A stretch of 64,000 bases of DNA, from positions 434,001 to 498,000 of the forward strand of contig JAKEKT010000015.1 in assembly GCA_021495925.1 (NCBI GenBank). Direction: 5' to 3'. Both the position numbers and the translations under genes were made by a program. Source of the DNA: Diplodia intermedia. Taxonomy: Eukaryota > Ascomycota > Dothideomycetes > Botryosphaeriales > Botryosphaeriaceae. Positions 10,939 through 21,552 of the stretch are shown piece by piece (within the stretch, counting starts at the first letter, position 1; every line of letters starts with the position of its first letter). The notes beneath the pieces were generated by a model. It saw only the letters and a program-made list of their open reading frames with translations, did not search any database and was not told the DNA's origin.

Positions 10939-11435
10939 GGGTGACTCCACAGGAGGAGAGAACAGAGACAAGGAAGGGGGTGGAAAATGCCAGGAGCTTG
11001 CCGATCTGGAATTTGATCAAACGAAATACCTAATTGGAAACAGCGCGCAGCTATCCAGGGATGGTCAGGCACACGCGTTCTAGCGCATCCCAGTATAGCG
11101 GCTACGTTTTTGGACATCCTGTGGACAAGTTGCGAGCGCAGGAAGTGTGTCTTCAGGATAGGTATTCCGGGCGGTCATCTGATGGGGATGATGGAAAAAT
11201 GGAGCTTTCGTGCACCCCTCGTTAATATTGGCCTCACATTCTATGGCCATGCAATTTCGACCTGGGAGATGGACGCAAGTAATTGGGCGTGGCTGAAGTT
11301 CGGCCAAGCAGAGTTGGGCTTTTTTCCAACTTTTTTCCTCATCTGCATCTACACCCCCACTGATCTGAGCGGTGCCAGAGCTGCTCGCATTACTGCAACA
11401 TAACACTTGCAGCCGGGAAACATTTCTCAGAATCA
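10939..11435. other. Intergenic, about 0.5 kb
   Basis: The distal part of the promoter region of the secreted protein gene and the 5' flank of the tRNA gene. I recognise no coding sequence. Confidence 0.4.
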
Positions 11436-11551
11436 GGAAGCGTGGCCGAGTGGTTATGGCGCTAGTTTCAGGTCTTCTTTTCTGAAAAGAGCCCCGAAGA
11501 TGAGGTTTACTAGTTGGGCAACCTTCGTGAGTTCGAGTCTCACCGCTTTCA
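11436..11551 (+). tRNA. tRNA-Leu(CAG) with a 35-nt intron
   Basis: Reads CUG codons. The acceptor stem GGAAGCG (11436-11442) pairs with CGCTTTC (11544-11550), with one G-T wobble, followed by discriminator A at 11551, as in leucine tRNAs. The A box is GGCCGAGTGG. The anticodon stem CTAGT (11462-11466) pairs with ACTAG (11509-11513). The anticodon CAG is 11469-11471, and the intron 11473-11507 starts one base 3' of it, at the canonical site. The 13-nt variable arm is 11514-11526. The T arm is GTGAG-TTCGAGT-CTCAC with a B-box-like core. A run of nine T from about 11557 is a Pol III terminator. The long variable arm and A discriminator fit Leu, not Ser. Confidence 0.93.
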
Positions 11552-12478
11552 ACATCTTTTTTTTTGGCCTCTGCTTGGTCCATCGTGCGCGGGCCGTAGT
11601 GGGTAAAACGCGTCCGACCACCGTATGCGTTTTGTGGAGGGAGCGAGTGCCTTGGCGACTATTGTGGCGGAATCTCCCCGCCTTGGCAAGCCGGTGTAGT
11701 GTATACATTTCGGACGAATAGTAGCAAGACTGCGTGCATGATGGCTGATACGGAGTAGAGAACAGCGGATGTGACGGCGCCGACGTGATTTTTGGCTTAG
11801 AAGAGCAATCATGGGTGGCTGCATGTGAATTAGCAGGGTCAGTTTGTGGTGGTGTGAGACTCATTGCCATCGATTGGAGAAGAAAGAGAAAGTGGATTAA
11901 GCAAACCAAGAAGCCACATCACTGAAAGCTTGCTCTCGGCCGAGCGCGAGTCGCTGTACAGATGGCAAGGAGCGAATAGGAAGGAGCCAACAGTCGCCCG
12001 GGCGGATTTCTCAGCACCGGAAGCAGCTAGGTCCGCAGGCCGGTGCCGCCATAGCGTAAGCAGCTCGCCCGATGGAGTGCTGACGAATGAGCTGGTGCGC
12101 GGGAGAGGCTGGTGTTGAGTTTGGGTGCTAGGCAGCTCACCGGTGGCGTACCTGCATTGTCCACGCGCAGGGTCTCTGGCGCGGGGCGATTCCGCGGGGC
12201 GCCGGCCACGCTCAGATCGGACACGTCGGATTTATCGCGTCACCGCGTGCCCCTCCATTGCTCCGCGCCTTTCTCTCCGTCACCCCCCTCCGAAGCTATG
12301 GTCTATCTATTTGCTCGAGCCCGCCGCCCGGGAGCTCGGGATCCGAAGCTCTGAATCCGAAGCTCTGAACCAGGCCCTCCAGCTTCCATGCGCTTCACGG
12401 CTTTTCTTTGCGCCCTGGCCGCCGCCCTGCTCGGCGCTGGTCTACACGCCATCTTCTGTACTGTCTCCCTCCTCAAAC
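11552..12478. other. Intergenic, 0.9 kb
   Basis: Pol III terminator, then the upstream region of the nitroreductase gene. A 14-bp sequence (ATCCGAAGCTCTGA) is duplicated head to tail at 12341-12368. The frame of the nitroreductase stays open up to 12125, but that stretch shows no conserved content and I treat it as 5' leader. Confidence 0.5.
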
Positions 12479-13307
12479 ATGGCTGCCCCACACCTGCTTA
12501 AGAAATCCTTACCAATCCTTGCCCGCCGCTCGTCCTCGCTCTCCTACAAAAGCGCCGCCCCCGCCGCAACCTCGCTGCTCTCCAGAACACTGATTTCGCC
12601 CCCAGCTACCTCTGCCACCACCACCACCCGCGCCTTCTCCACCACAATGTCTGCCAACAAGTCCTTCCTCGACGCCGTCAAGGAGCGCCGCACCTTCTAC
12701 CAGCTCGACAACACCGCCCCCATCTCCGACGACCGCATCCAGGAGATTGTCAACGACATCGTCCTGTCCGTCCCCTCGTCCTTCAACAGCCAGAGCGCCC
12801 GCGTCGTTGTCTTGCTCAAGAAGGAGCACGAGAAGTTCTGGGACATCACCAAGGATGTCCTCAAGCCCCAGGTCCCCGCCGAGGCCTTCCCCTCCACCGA
12901 GGCCAGGCTGAACGGCTTCCGCGCCGGCTACGGCACCGTATGTTTTCCCCCTTCTCCCCCAATCACCAATCACTAACACCCCCAAGATCCTCTTCTTCGA
13001 GGACCCCGCTCCCGTCAAGGACCTCCAGGCCAAGTTCGCCATCTACGCCCACCACTTCCCCACCTGGTCCGAGCACACGTCGGCCATGCACCAGTTCGCC
13101 CTCTGGACCGCCCTCGAGGCCGAGGGCTTCGGCGCCAACCTGCAGCACTACAACCCCGTCGTCGACCGCAAGGTGCAGGACGAATGGAAGATCCCGCAGG
13201 AGTGGCAGCTGCGCGCCCAGCTCGTCTTCGGCGGCCGCGCCAGCGCCGACGCCGGCCCCAAGGAGCAGACGCCGCTGGAGAAGCGCGTCTTCGTCCACGG
13301 CAAGTGA
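12479..13307 (+). CDS. Nitroreductase-family protein (Frm2/Hbn1-like) with probable mitochondrial presequence
   Basis: FMN-dependent nitroreductase-fold oxidoreductase of the group that includes yeast Frm2 and Hbn1, linked to oxidative stress and fatty acid signalling. Exon 1 is 12479-12937, the intron 12938-12986 (GTATGT..CTAAC..AAG), exon 2 12987-13307; 259 residues. Seen: SFLDAVKERRTFYQL, SVPSSFNSQSARVVVLL, ILFFEDPAPVKDLQAKF, HHFPTWSEHTSAMHQFALW and WKIPQEWQLRAQLVFG, all typical of the family. Residues 1-56 are Arg/Ser/Ala-rich without acidic residues and end in RAFS-TT, which fits the R-3 mitochondrial processing motif. A second ATG at 12647 (residue 57, MSANKSFLDAV) would give the usual cytosolic length of about 203 residues. 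Confidence 0.92.
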
Positions 13308-15502
13308 CTAGTGCGGGGCTGGGACAATGATGATGAATAGCGCACACATTTGTATGGCGTTGGGAATTGCTTGACTGGATTATTCTTGCGGTTATATACA
13401 CCGATTGGACTGCTTGCTGCGAAAGACGTAGACAAGACGAGAGAGGGAATTGATATCTTTTCCCCTACCATTGCTCAAATCGCCGACCCCTCTTCAGAGG
13501 GCATGAATGACTGAATAGGTGACCATTGATGTATCTGCCTGGTTCTGGCTGACTCGATTCCATGAACATTACCAGTCAAGCGATTCCACGCACGAGCGTG
13601 TGCCCGTGTCTGACCGGGTCATATGGTGAGCTGCACCTGCTCCTTCCAGTCATAGATCTGGTGACGGCTGTGCAATGTTGGTTATTTATGACCTCAGTTC
13701 CTCTCACCTCTTCGCCAATTTGCACCGAGGTCCATATTGGATAATCGGCGGGCCAATAATGAACAAGAGCTTAATGACTTGTCTCTCTCTGGAGCCAGAG
13801 GAATAAAGATGTGACTCCTTGGCTGTATTCCTCGGCACAACGCGTGGTCCAATATCACGGAGGGTTGCGCATCTCACCACATCATACACTTGATGGAGTT
13901 CTTCATGACGTAAATTTGCTGGCTGACTTCATGTCACGATGATGGAGATCCGCTACCTTCACCATCCAAGAATGTCCGGCACGTAGACCCGCAGCAAGTT
14001 TGGCCGGAGGAAGACTCACGCAAAAGACAGCCACACGGAGTGCGTTCTGGTATCGATGCCTGCAATTCTTTCCGATGCTGTTGGGACAGTGGTTGCAGGT
14101 CGAAGGACGTCTGCTATCGACCTACCTTAAGAGCGGGAAGTAGTAGACAGGGCACGCGCTTCGGAAGCCGCGGGTGGTGAGGCGAGGTCGGCGTCATTTG
14201 ACTACCCAAGTGCGTCATTGGGGGCGCGCTGGTGTGCTGCACTGGCTGTATGGCGTCACTTGCGGGGTCGATTTTGAGAAGGGCTTATGACGGTTCATGT
14301 GCCTACGGCGGGTGACCGGGTGAGGACCCAGGTGTCGCCGGCTTTGATGCTGATTCTTGCGACATATAAATTGGGTGTCGTTGCGGGACTCGACATTCGA
14401 AAGTAAACGGTCAGAGATGATGGCTTGCCATTTTTCTTGTCTCCATAAATATCCATAGAATACACTGTGTCCGTGCGGTCGTTTACATACAGTTCTTTCA
14501 TGGGTTTGTTTCCCTTTGGCTCTCCAAAGACCCGAGCGTTGGCCTTATTTATATTTTTTGTTTTTTTCTTAAATGATGAGGATTTGTAGTATCAAATTGG
14601 AACGTCGATGAGCAGTGAACCCTATGCGTTAGCCCATGTCGACAAAGCACACCTGCGATATTGCTAGCATTGCCCGGCGAACAAGACCAAGTGCGCTCCT
14701 TAGGGTTGCCTGCTTTTAAACTGAAAGACTGACGGTTCTTTGGCTGACTCAATGCCACCTGTTTCTAATTAAAGTAGGATTTCCGCCTTTTATTGTTGTA
14801 GACATCGTTTTTGCCAAAAATGGCTTTACAAGTTGTTTGACATGATGAAGCTCATCAGTTATGAAAAATCATCAACATTAAGCATATCTCGTTGTCAGCG
14901 GGAAACGCACCAATGTGCCCATCGGAGAAATTGCTGATCACAAACAAATGGGAAGGCATACGCTATGGCTTGTATATGGAGGCTTGAGGCTAACGCGCCA
15001 TGGTTGAAGCTTTTCCGTAATTGCGCGTTTTAAATGTGCTATACATAAGGCCTATATTCTTTGTACAGTGGACAACTTACGTAGTAGATATTTGTCGAAT
15101 GAAAGACGTGCAGTTCCCGCCATGTACTCGTAGATGTATGCTCTGTAAAGCAAGTCCTGGAGAAAGGCGTGAGATGACGCTAAAACGGGTTGCAGATTAT
15201 CAAGTCTCCAGCTTTTTGGCGCTATTTCCCAGATATGGTATTGGTAAGCAAGACTCTTTGCTGGTGTGCACCAGCATAATTTAATATTAACGATATTATT
15301 ATCTAAACATTTAAGTATTAACTTATAAAGTAGTCATCGTCCGCAACACGCGAGGGAAGCCATCTTAGAAGTTCTACGGTCCACCCTTCACCCCTTTACT
15401 CACCTCCACTTGTACATCTGTAAAGGTTCGATGTGAACCTCTCAATCCATCAATGGTGAGCGCAGAAGCAAGCGGAAGCTTTACGACTGCAAACTAGCTG
15501 AT

Positions 15503-15520
15503 GTGATTCGTACGAATCAC
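15503..15520. repeat. 18-bp perfect palindrome
   Basis: GTGATTCGTACGAATCAC equals its own reverse complement. It is flanked outside by AAACTA on the left (after a 6-base gap) and TAGTTT immediately on the right, so the dyad extends to about 24 paired bases with one asymmetric insertion. It lies inside the AT-rich island. Confidence 0.8.
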
Positions 15521-17756
15521 TAGTTTACTCATTTCGGCGAAAATCGTTTTCTCACCGCCGACTTTCTTATAAAAGCAGGCACTCTCCTTTACCTTCTCTT
15601 CTTATCAAAGACTTCTTGTAAAAAGAACGTAGCTGAATGCCGATTCACTATCGTTGTACATCGCCGATCATACTTTTCCTCCTCTGGCCGGCACTCTATG
15701 ACAGTGCCTGAAGTTCTGTGTAGTTTCTCCTTCACCACCACTGTGTGAAGATGAAGCGCACCATCCCCGTGCGGCGCTGCTCCGCACCTACGTTGGGACA
15801 TGCTTAGAACCAGACTCTTGTTATCAAGAGATTTTAGCAATGTCTGTTTGCGAAAGCCAAGCAGCAAAGGGGAGTCTTGTCTATCACCGCCTGCAACTGA
15901 AGTGATCCAAGCGCTGTTAATCCGCCAGCTGATTTATCAAGATGAATAAACGAGAACCGTGAGTAAAAAGTGCAGCACCCCCTTCCTCGCTCCGTACCCA
16001 AGCCATCCAATCCAACTCGTCGCCGTGAACACAGAGAGATCAACGCTTTCCACCCGGGACCTCAAACAAACCCCCGGCACAGATGACGTCTTCCCGCCGT
16101 TACGCCGCACGTGGCTGATGCCCGAGCAAGTTTGACCCGGGGATCAGCGCTGCACGACGACGTAGACCGTTTCCAATATCAGCGGCCGCGCCGTGCCGTC
16201 AGGAAAAAAAGAAAAGAGGGAGGGGGAAGAAGAAAGAAAAAGCAATTCAGACCGCTCTCTCAGATCGGCGAACGGAAGCAAAACTCCAATCCAGCTGCGC
16301 ATATCCAAAACGACGATAATCACACCATCCCCCCCTGTCAACCACAACCAACAATAATCATGCAACCGGCGCCCGCCCGTTACGACTGCCCAACGCGGCA
16401 CGATCGGCGGCGCAACATGCGCTAAATGCGGATCGGCTATTGTTGAAAGCGCGAGACAAGCCTGCCTCCCTTCCGGACGGACTACTCGTGTGGTAGTAAG
16501 CACTTGCCAAACGGTACCTACCTAGACGACTCGAAACACTTGGCGTGCCTCGTGGCCCTGCAAACCAAGGCACGACATTTGCGCGCGGCGTCGGAAAGCG
16601 AAGCGCAGCAGCCAATGGCCATCGTAGCCACGGCGGCCGGGTAAAACGCGCCGCCAGGAACACGGAGACCCAACGAGGGCGGACGCGCACGCTCTTCCAT
16701 CTGACTGCGCGCCTGAACTGACGGGATGACGGGGCTCAGCCGACCTCCGCGGGCAAGTGAGACGCACGGGGGCAAGCCGGGAGGAGTGCAACAACGTGGA
16801 GGGTGTGTGAAGGCATTATCGTCGTGACCAGGCGGAGCTGATGCGGAGGCCGTCACAGCTCGTGGAGACGCGGGAGACGAAGAAGGCAAGGCCGCCGAGG
16901 TTGCCGAAAAGGGAAGGGTGAGGAGAGAGAGGGAGAGAAGAGAGGGAACGGCCGACCCCACACGCTGACCGGGGGGAATCGGAGACCGTTCTAGACTCGC
17001 ACATCGCTCTTCGAACCCGTTCAAAGCGAAGAGAAGCTCAAACGCGTCTTTGTACGATTGTGGATAAGAGACGACAAGCCAAGCCCACGCGCTACGTCAG
17101 TCCCGCAAAAAGCAAAAAAGGGGAGGAGCGGGACAAGAGCCGTTGGCCAACCATGGAGGCGGGACGACAGACGAGACGAGAAAGAAGCAAAGTAGGCTAA
17201 GAGGTGGGGGCCAAAAGAAAAACCCCGACTGCCGTCCCAAAAAGGCAGTTGAGATCCCGATCCCCAAATCGACGGGCTCTGTGCTGATCCGGACCGCGGC
17301 TCGACCCAGGGCCTCGTGTCGATCAGCAGGCGGAAAAAGCAACGGGAAGATTGAGTTGACAGAAGTCCTCGGGTCTTTGCTGCCCTGCAAAAAGGTTGAC
17401 AGCAGGGCGCTGTCCAATCGCGCTGCTGATCACAGCTACTACCTTAGCGTTCCGTCGGTACCTACCGCCTACCTGCCGCTGACTGAGCGTTTTAGACTTT
17501 TCTGATCCATATGCACGCCGGCACGCCTCATCCACCTAAACAAGCGCCTTCGTGATGGTTGCCACTCGCGCACACCCCCCCTCGTCCTCCCGCCGAATCG
17601 ACCAATGCGCCACCATTCCTGCAAGGGGCTCTCTGCCTCCTCCCGCGCTGATTTGAGGCGCTGAAACCTTCTTTTCTACTAACGCCTGCAGTAGTAGCCT
17701 TCCACTACCGTGCGCACTGCTGCCTCACCTCAAGCCATTCCATGCAGCCATCCGGT

Positions 17757-17776
17757 CAGCCAGCCAGCCAGCCAGC
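17757..17776. repeat. (CAGC)5 microsatellite
   Basis: Five perfect CAGC units, followed by a degenerate extension to about 17790. Confidence 0.85.
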
Positions 17777-18185
17777 CAACCAGCCCGCCCGTGTACCAAG
17801 ACACCGCAAGACGGTCTGGTCTTGGAAACGTGGCCCTAAAGCAAGCCGCAACCACTACCTCAAAGCCCAACATCCTCTCATTCGGGAATATATTCGTCAC
17901 CATTTCCGGTCCCGGACATATTGCTCTCCGAATGATTTTGCCAATCCCCCGACGGGCCCCATAGCGGGAAAATTCAGTAGCAGGGGGCGGGAAGATGTTT
18001 GAACGTGCGCCACGAAAGGCCATTCCAGACCTTTCTCCATGCTGCAGCGTCCCGAGGCCCGGGTGCATGGGAGCCCAACTCGCGCATCAAAGCTGCAGGT
18101 ACGAGCGTGGGGACCGATGAACACGATCGTTCGACTGCCGTAGCATGCATGCATGGACCATCTGAAATGGTTAGTCGCATTCCTC

Positions 18186-20363
18186 TCAACCCTTGCCGAA
18201 CGCCAACTTCATTTGCCCCTTCTCTGGTCCCTTCACCGAGTTGTTCGCCGACGAGCCGGAACCGGCTGGCCTTCCCCGTCCACGCGGTTTGGGGGTTGTT
18301 GACGAGGGTGCAGGCGCAGGGGAACGTGCGGCAGAGGCGGTGGCGCGGTCCTCGGCCTGAAGCTGTTTTGCAAGGTCCTTTGCCACATGGTAGTCTGAGT
18401 GCTCGGCTTGCTGAGAGACGGGGAGCCGGGTTGAACAGCGCTCGCAGAAGAACGTATCCAGTGTAATTTGATGAGAAGGTTGGGCAGCAACATGTTGAGC
18501 AGTGGTTGATTCTGAACCTGTAGTGGCATGATCGGCCCGGTGGAAATGGCTTTCGAGTTGAGGTTGAGCAGAGGGAGGTGGTATGTCCGATGCGCCAGCT
18601 TCACCCCAGGCTTGTTCGGTGTATTCAAGGCCGGCAACGGGGTGACCGTAGTCTCCACCATCCGGGTGCTCCGACGGGAAATCCTGCTCAATGTGTTCAG
18701 ACGTAGCTCTGCTGTTTTCCCGGCTCATGGATGAACTGCGCTCGTTCCCAGAATCATCGCGGCTGTTTTGGCGTATGCCGAAGAACTTCTGGATACCACC
18801 TTCGTCAACACGGCGCCTCTTTTGAGGTGGTGGTAAATTAGCTCTGCCATTCTTGTTCGCTGGGGCTCCTCTTTCGCTGGCAAGCATGGCCTTGGCTTCT
18901 TCTCCACGGACAAGGAAACTCCCGATGCCTTTGTTGCCAGTGATGCCATCCTCGAAGCCGCCTACACTCAATGACAGGTTTGAGCATGGCCATGCGCGTC
19001 CATCAACTACGACCTGAGCGAGGAGTCCCTTGGCGAGCTCGAAAAGCAACTTTTCAGAGAAAGTGTTTGCCTGTGGAATAGGTGATTGCTTGGACCGGGT
19101 CTGCTGTCCCTGTCTGTGGTGCAAGTTGATGGTCTTCGGTCGACGCTTATTCTCAAGCACACCTTCTTCCACGCACCGGGAGAAGATGTCGGCGGAAAAA
19201 ATACGTAACCAACGGATACCCTGATCGAAAGTGTTGATTGATGGACGGAAAGACTTGGCTGATAGCATGCTCTTGATTTGCATTCTGGAATTGACTTCGC
19301 TGTTGTCGTTTCCGCGGATAATGTCATATAGCCAAATGCCAGTGCCATCGCCAAGCCTCTGGAGTCGATCCAACGATGCGTCCAACAGGTCCTTGACGGT
19401 ATCTGTATTGAACATAGCGACCACCTCGTCGCCGAGCTTACCGCCCAGGTTGCGGATTTTGGTGAACTTCATGTCACTGAGGAAATTCTGCACGGCGCGG
19501 TTGCGAATAACAGTCTGTTGATTGGGCTTCTTGTGGCCGGATCCAAGCTTCGCCAACATTTTGTTCCGCGCAACCCCACCAGAACAGGTGTACTTCAACT
19601 CCTCGAAGATCTTGGCTCGAACATCCCGAACAATTTCGGATCCAATCAGGATAGCAATATCGTCCCAATCCGGATCATCATCCTCAGTCTCCGTGGCATC
19701 CAAGTCAACCAGGTGATCCGCCTGCCAGTCCAACGCCGTCGTCGGCGGCCTCGGCAAGTTCTCCGTTGGATCGTCATACGGCGGCGGGCCGGCCAACTCG
19801 GGATACCTCTCCAGCATGACACCATGCACCTGCGCCGAGAGGTCCATGAAGACCTCATCGATGCTCGCCTTCTCCACCCGCTGCAGCTCGCTCGGCAGCG
19901 CATCCTTGATCAGCGCCAGAATCTTGCGCGACTCCGTGCGGTACGGATCCAGGCTGACCTTGTGCGTCGCCATGTTCTTGAACGCGTCCTCGTGGTAGGC
20001 CCAGCGCTCGTCGCCCTCGCGCCACGTCGCCACGTGCTGGCAGATGATGTCCGGGCACAGCTTCTGCGCCTCCGCCGCCGTGACGTGCCGGCTCAGCCCG
20101 AACGCGCGCGCGGCGTAGTTGATCGCGATGAGCCCTTGCCATTGCTGCACCGCCAGCGGCTGTGAGGCCGGCAAGCCGAGCCGCACCATCTCGCATTGCG
20201 CGTAAAAGGCGTCGAGGTCGATGTGCGCGACGACGCGCAGGGGGCTGGAGGGCGTGGAGGCGCTGAGCTGCGAGAGGTGCCGGTACGTGAAGCGGGACTT
20301 TCGGCGCCCGCCGCTGCCGGTGGAGAGCGGGGAGGACTCGAGGAATGGTTGCGAAGACGACAT
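18186..20363 (-). CDS. RAD30: DNA polymerase eta (Y-family translesion polymerase)
   Basis: Bypasses UV photoproducts and other lesions at stalled forks. A single exon of 725 residues. The start at 20363 (MSSSQPFLESSP) is preferred over an in-frame ATG at 20576. Seen: FTYRHLSQL, the metal-binding palm motif HIDLDAFYAQCE (D49, D51), INYAARAFG, the second catalytic motif KASIDEVFMDL (D169, E170), the palm/thumb stretch YTCSGGVARNKMLAKLGS, a little-finger region, a basic NLS-like KRRR, and at 632-639 QITLDTFF, a perfect PCNA-interacting box. This box runs directly into a UBZ finger (C640, C643, H655, H659; C-x2-C-x11-H-x3-H). The tail is Arg/Gly/Pro-rich and ends QMKLAFGKG. No key residue is missing. 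The gene is divergent from a small membrane protein across 419 bp. Confidence 0.97.
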   Translation of the reverse strand: MSSSQPFLESSPLSTGSGGRRKSRFTYRHLSQLSASTPSSPLRVVAHIDLDAFYAQCEMVRLGLPASQPLAVQQWQGLIAINYAARAFGLSRHVTAAEAQKLCPDIICQHVATWREGDERWAYHEDAFKNMATHKVSLDPYRTESRKILALIKDALPSELQRVEKASIDEVFMDLSAQVHGVMLERYPELAGPPPYDDPTENLPRPPTTALDWQADHLVDLDATETEDDDPDWDDIAILIGSEIVRDVRAKIFEELKYTCSGGVARNKMLAKLGSGHKKPNQQTVIRNRAVQNFLSDMKFTKIRNLGGKLGDEVVAMFNTDTVKDLLDASLDRLQRLGDGTGIWLYDIIRGNDNSEVNSRMQIKSMLSAKSFRPSINTFDQGIRWLRIFSADIFSRCVEEGVLENKRRPKTINLHHRQGQQTRSKQSPIPQANTFSEKLLFELAKGLLAQVVVDGRAWPCSNLSLSVGGFEDGITGNKGIGSFLVRGEEAKAMLASERGAPANKNGRANLPPPQKRRRVDEGGIQKFFGIRQNSRDDSGNERSSSMSRENSRATSEHIEQDFPSEHPDGGDYGHPVAGLEYTEQAWGEAGASDIPPPSAQPQLESHFHRADHATTGSESTTAQHVAAQPSHQITLDTFFCERCSTRLPVSQQAEHSDYHVAKDLAKQLQAEDRATASAARSPAPAPSSTTPKPRGRGRPAGSGSSANNSVKGPEKGQMKLAFGKG

Positions 20364-20782
20364 GGTGCGGGCCTGGGCGTCGTCGAGGCGGCGTGCCTCA
20401 GCGGGGAGAGGACATGCTGACTGCGTTGCGGTGGCTGTGATGGTGGTCGTCGTGATAGAGAAGTCGCGTAGCAGCGCGGCACGCGTCATTGGCGGGACGC
20501 GTCGAGGCCCGACCACTGACATGCATGTCACTGCATGGGAGCCTTCCTCCTCCACCGCCTGGATCTGTGCTCTCAAAGCTGGCTATTGTTGTCACCACTT
20601 CCCTGCTACTCGTGGTCTTTCTGATATTCTGACCTTTCACGCTGAGCGCATTGCTTGCTAGGGAGCTGATCTTGACGCGGAGCGATGTCATCATTGACTT
20701 CCAACATCGCACAGCATGAGCTGCTATATATCTAACATGCCCTGCTTTTCAATACCTGGCGCAGCAAACCGCCTCGTCAAAC
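20364..20782. other. Divergent promoter region between Pol eta and the small membrane protein
   Basis: A 419-bp spacer. The Pol eta frame stays open to an upstream ATG at 20576, but the extra residues look like translated leader. No TATA box is obvious. Confidence 0.45.
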
Positions 20783-21010
20783 ATGTCTTTTCTGCGTAAC
20801 ACAGCAGCTCTTTTTGGAATCCTCAACCTGTCGGCCATCGGTGGTGCGACATTGTACTTGCGCTCACATCACGTGTACAACCTAGAGGAGCATGAAGCTC
20901 GCATGGACGAATTAGAGGGTACGCTGCGAGGCCACATCGGGCTGATCGAGGAGGCGTTGGACCGTTTGGAAGGAAGAGCGGCGGAAGCTGATCGGGGCAA
21001 CAAGATGTAG
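20783..21010 (+). CDS. Small single-pass membrane protein, unknown
   Basis: Not recognised. The 75-residue frame starts MSFLRNTAALFGILNLSAIG and has one hydrophobic segment (about residues 8-28), a short polar stretch, then an acidic helix with a heptad-like pattern (LEEHEARMDELEGTL, LIEEALDRLEG) that is probably coiled coil. The context AACATGTC has no strong feature against it. The type of protein (short N-terminal anchor plus soluble helix) is common among small organelle membrane proteins, but I cannot say which membrane. It could be a chance frame; the clean TM-plus-coil layout and its place next to the Pol eta promoter argue for a real gene. Confidence 0.6.
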   Translation: MSFLRNTAALFGILNLSAIGGATLYLRSHHVYNLEEHEARMDELEGTLRGHIGLIEEALDRLEGRAAEADRGNKM

Positions 21011-21552
21011 GTGATCGACGAAGATCATCGATGCTAGTTCTGACGCCTGCGTAGGAACGAGTACTATTCGAAGAGAGGCCGTGGCAAAGGAAACTAGCGA
21101 TAGAGAGGTGGCGAGTCGCATGCTGGAGAAGAAATTAGGCTTTAATGTGGTCAGGATGGGCATTCGGCTGCCATGTGTCTTCAGAATTACAATCGCCGAA
21201 CATCTGCTCTACAGTGGCAAATGGTACTTCGTATTCTCGTTTCAGACATCTGCCTGCCATTTACGTAGAACTAATCTTAAGCCGTCAAAGACACCCCCTG
21301 CAGCATGGCGCGATGAGATGAGCGGACCCTGAAAGATGTCAAGCCGTCCGTTCTGCGATGATGTAGCTGTGGGGGAACCGAGGTTAGCGGCCGGGAGTCC
21401 TTTCGACAAGCTCGCTTGGCGGGTAGTGATGATCACAGCTCCAACAAGTACCGACACTCCATTGCCTTTTAACCAGCAACTGGCCCGCTGCCCGCTGCCC
21501 AACCTCCAAGAAACGCGCATTGTGTCTTCTGCCTCCACAATTCGCACGAGTC
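21011..21552. other. Intergenic, 0.5 kb
   Basis: Spacer between two genes on the same strand; presumed 3' end of the small gene and promoter of the GST-like gene. No coding signal. Confidence 0.45.

Larger units (their letters stand above)
13308..18185. other. Intergenic, 4.9 kb, with an AT-rich island
   Basis: No gene recognised. The middle (about 14380-15660) is markedly AT-rich compared with the rest of the window: 15271-15330 has 11 G/C in 60 bases and 14761-14820 has 19 in 60. An 18-bp perfect palindrome lies at 15503-15520. A (CAGC)5 microsatellite is at 17757-17776. From about 16000 the sequence returns to GC-rich with purine tracts. It may include degraded repeats, but I could not identify an element. 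Confidence 0.55.

Noticed and set aside
12125..12478. Extended N terminus of the nitroreductase
   Set aside because: The frame is open but encodes Pro/Arg/Ser-rich leader-like sequence; the presequence is complete from 12479.
17757..17790. Possible CRISPR-like or minisatellite array
   Set aside because: Only a tetranucleotide run with no spacers.
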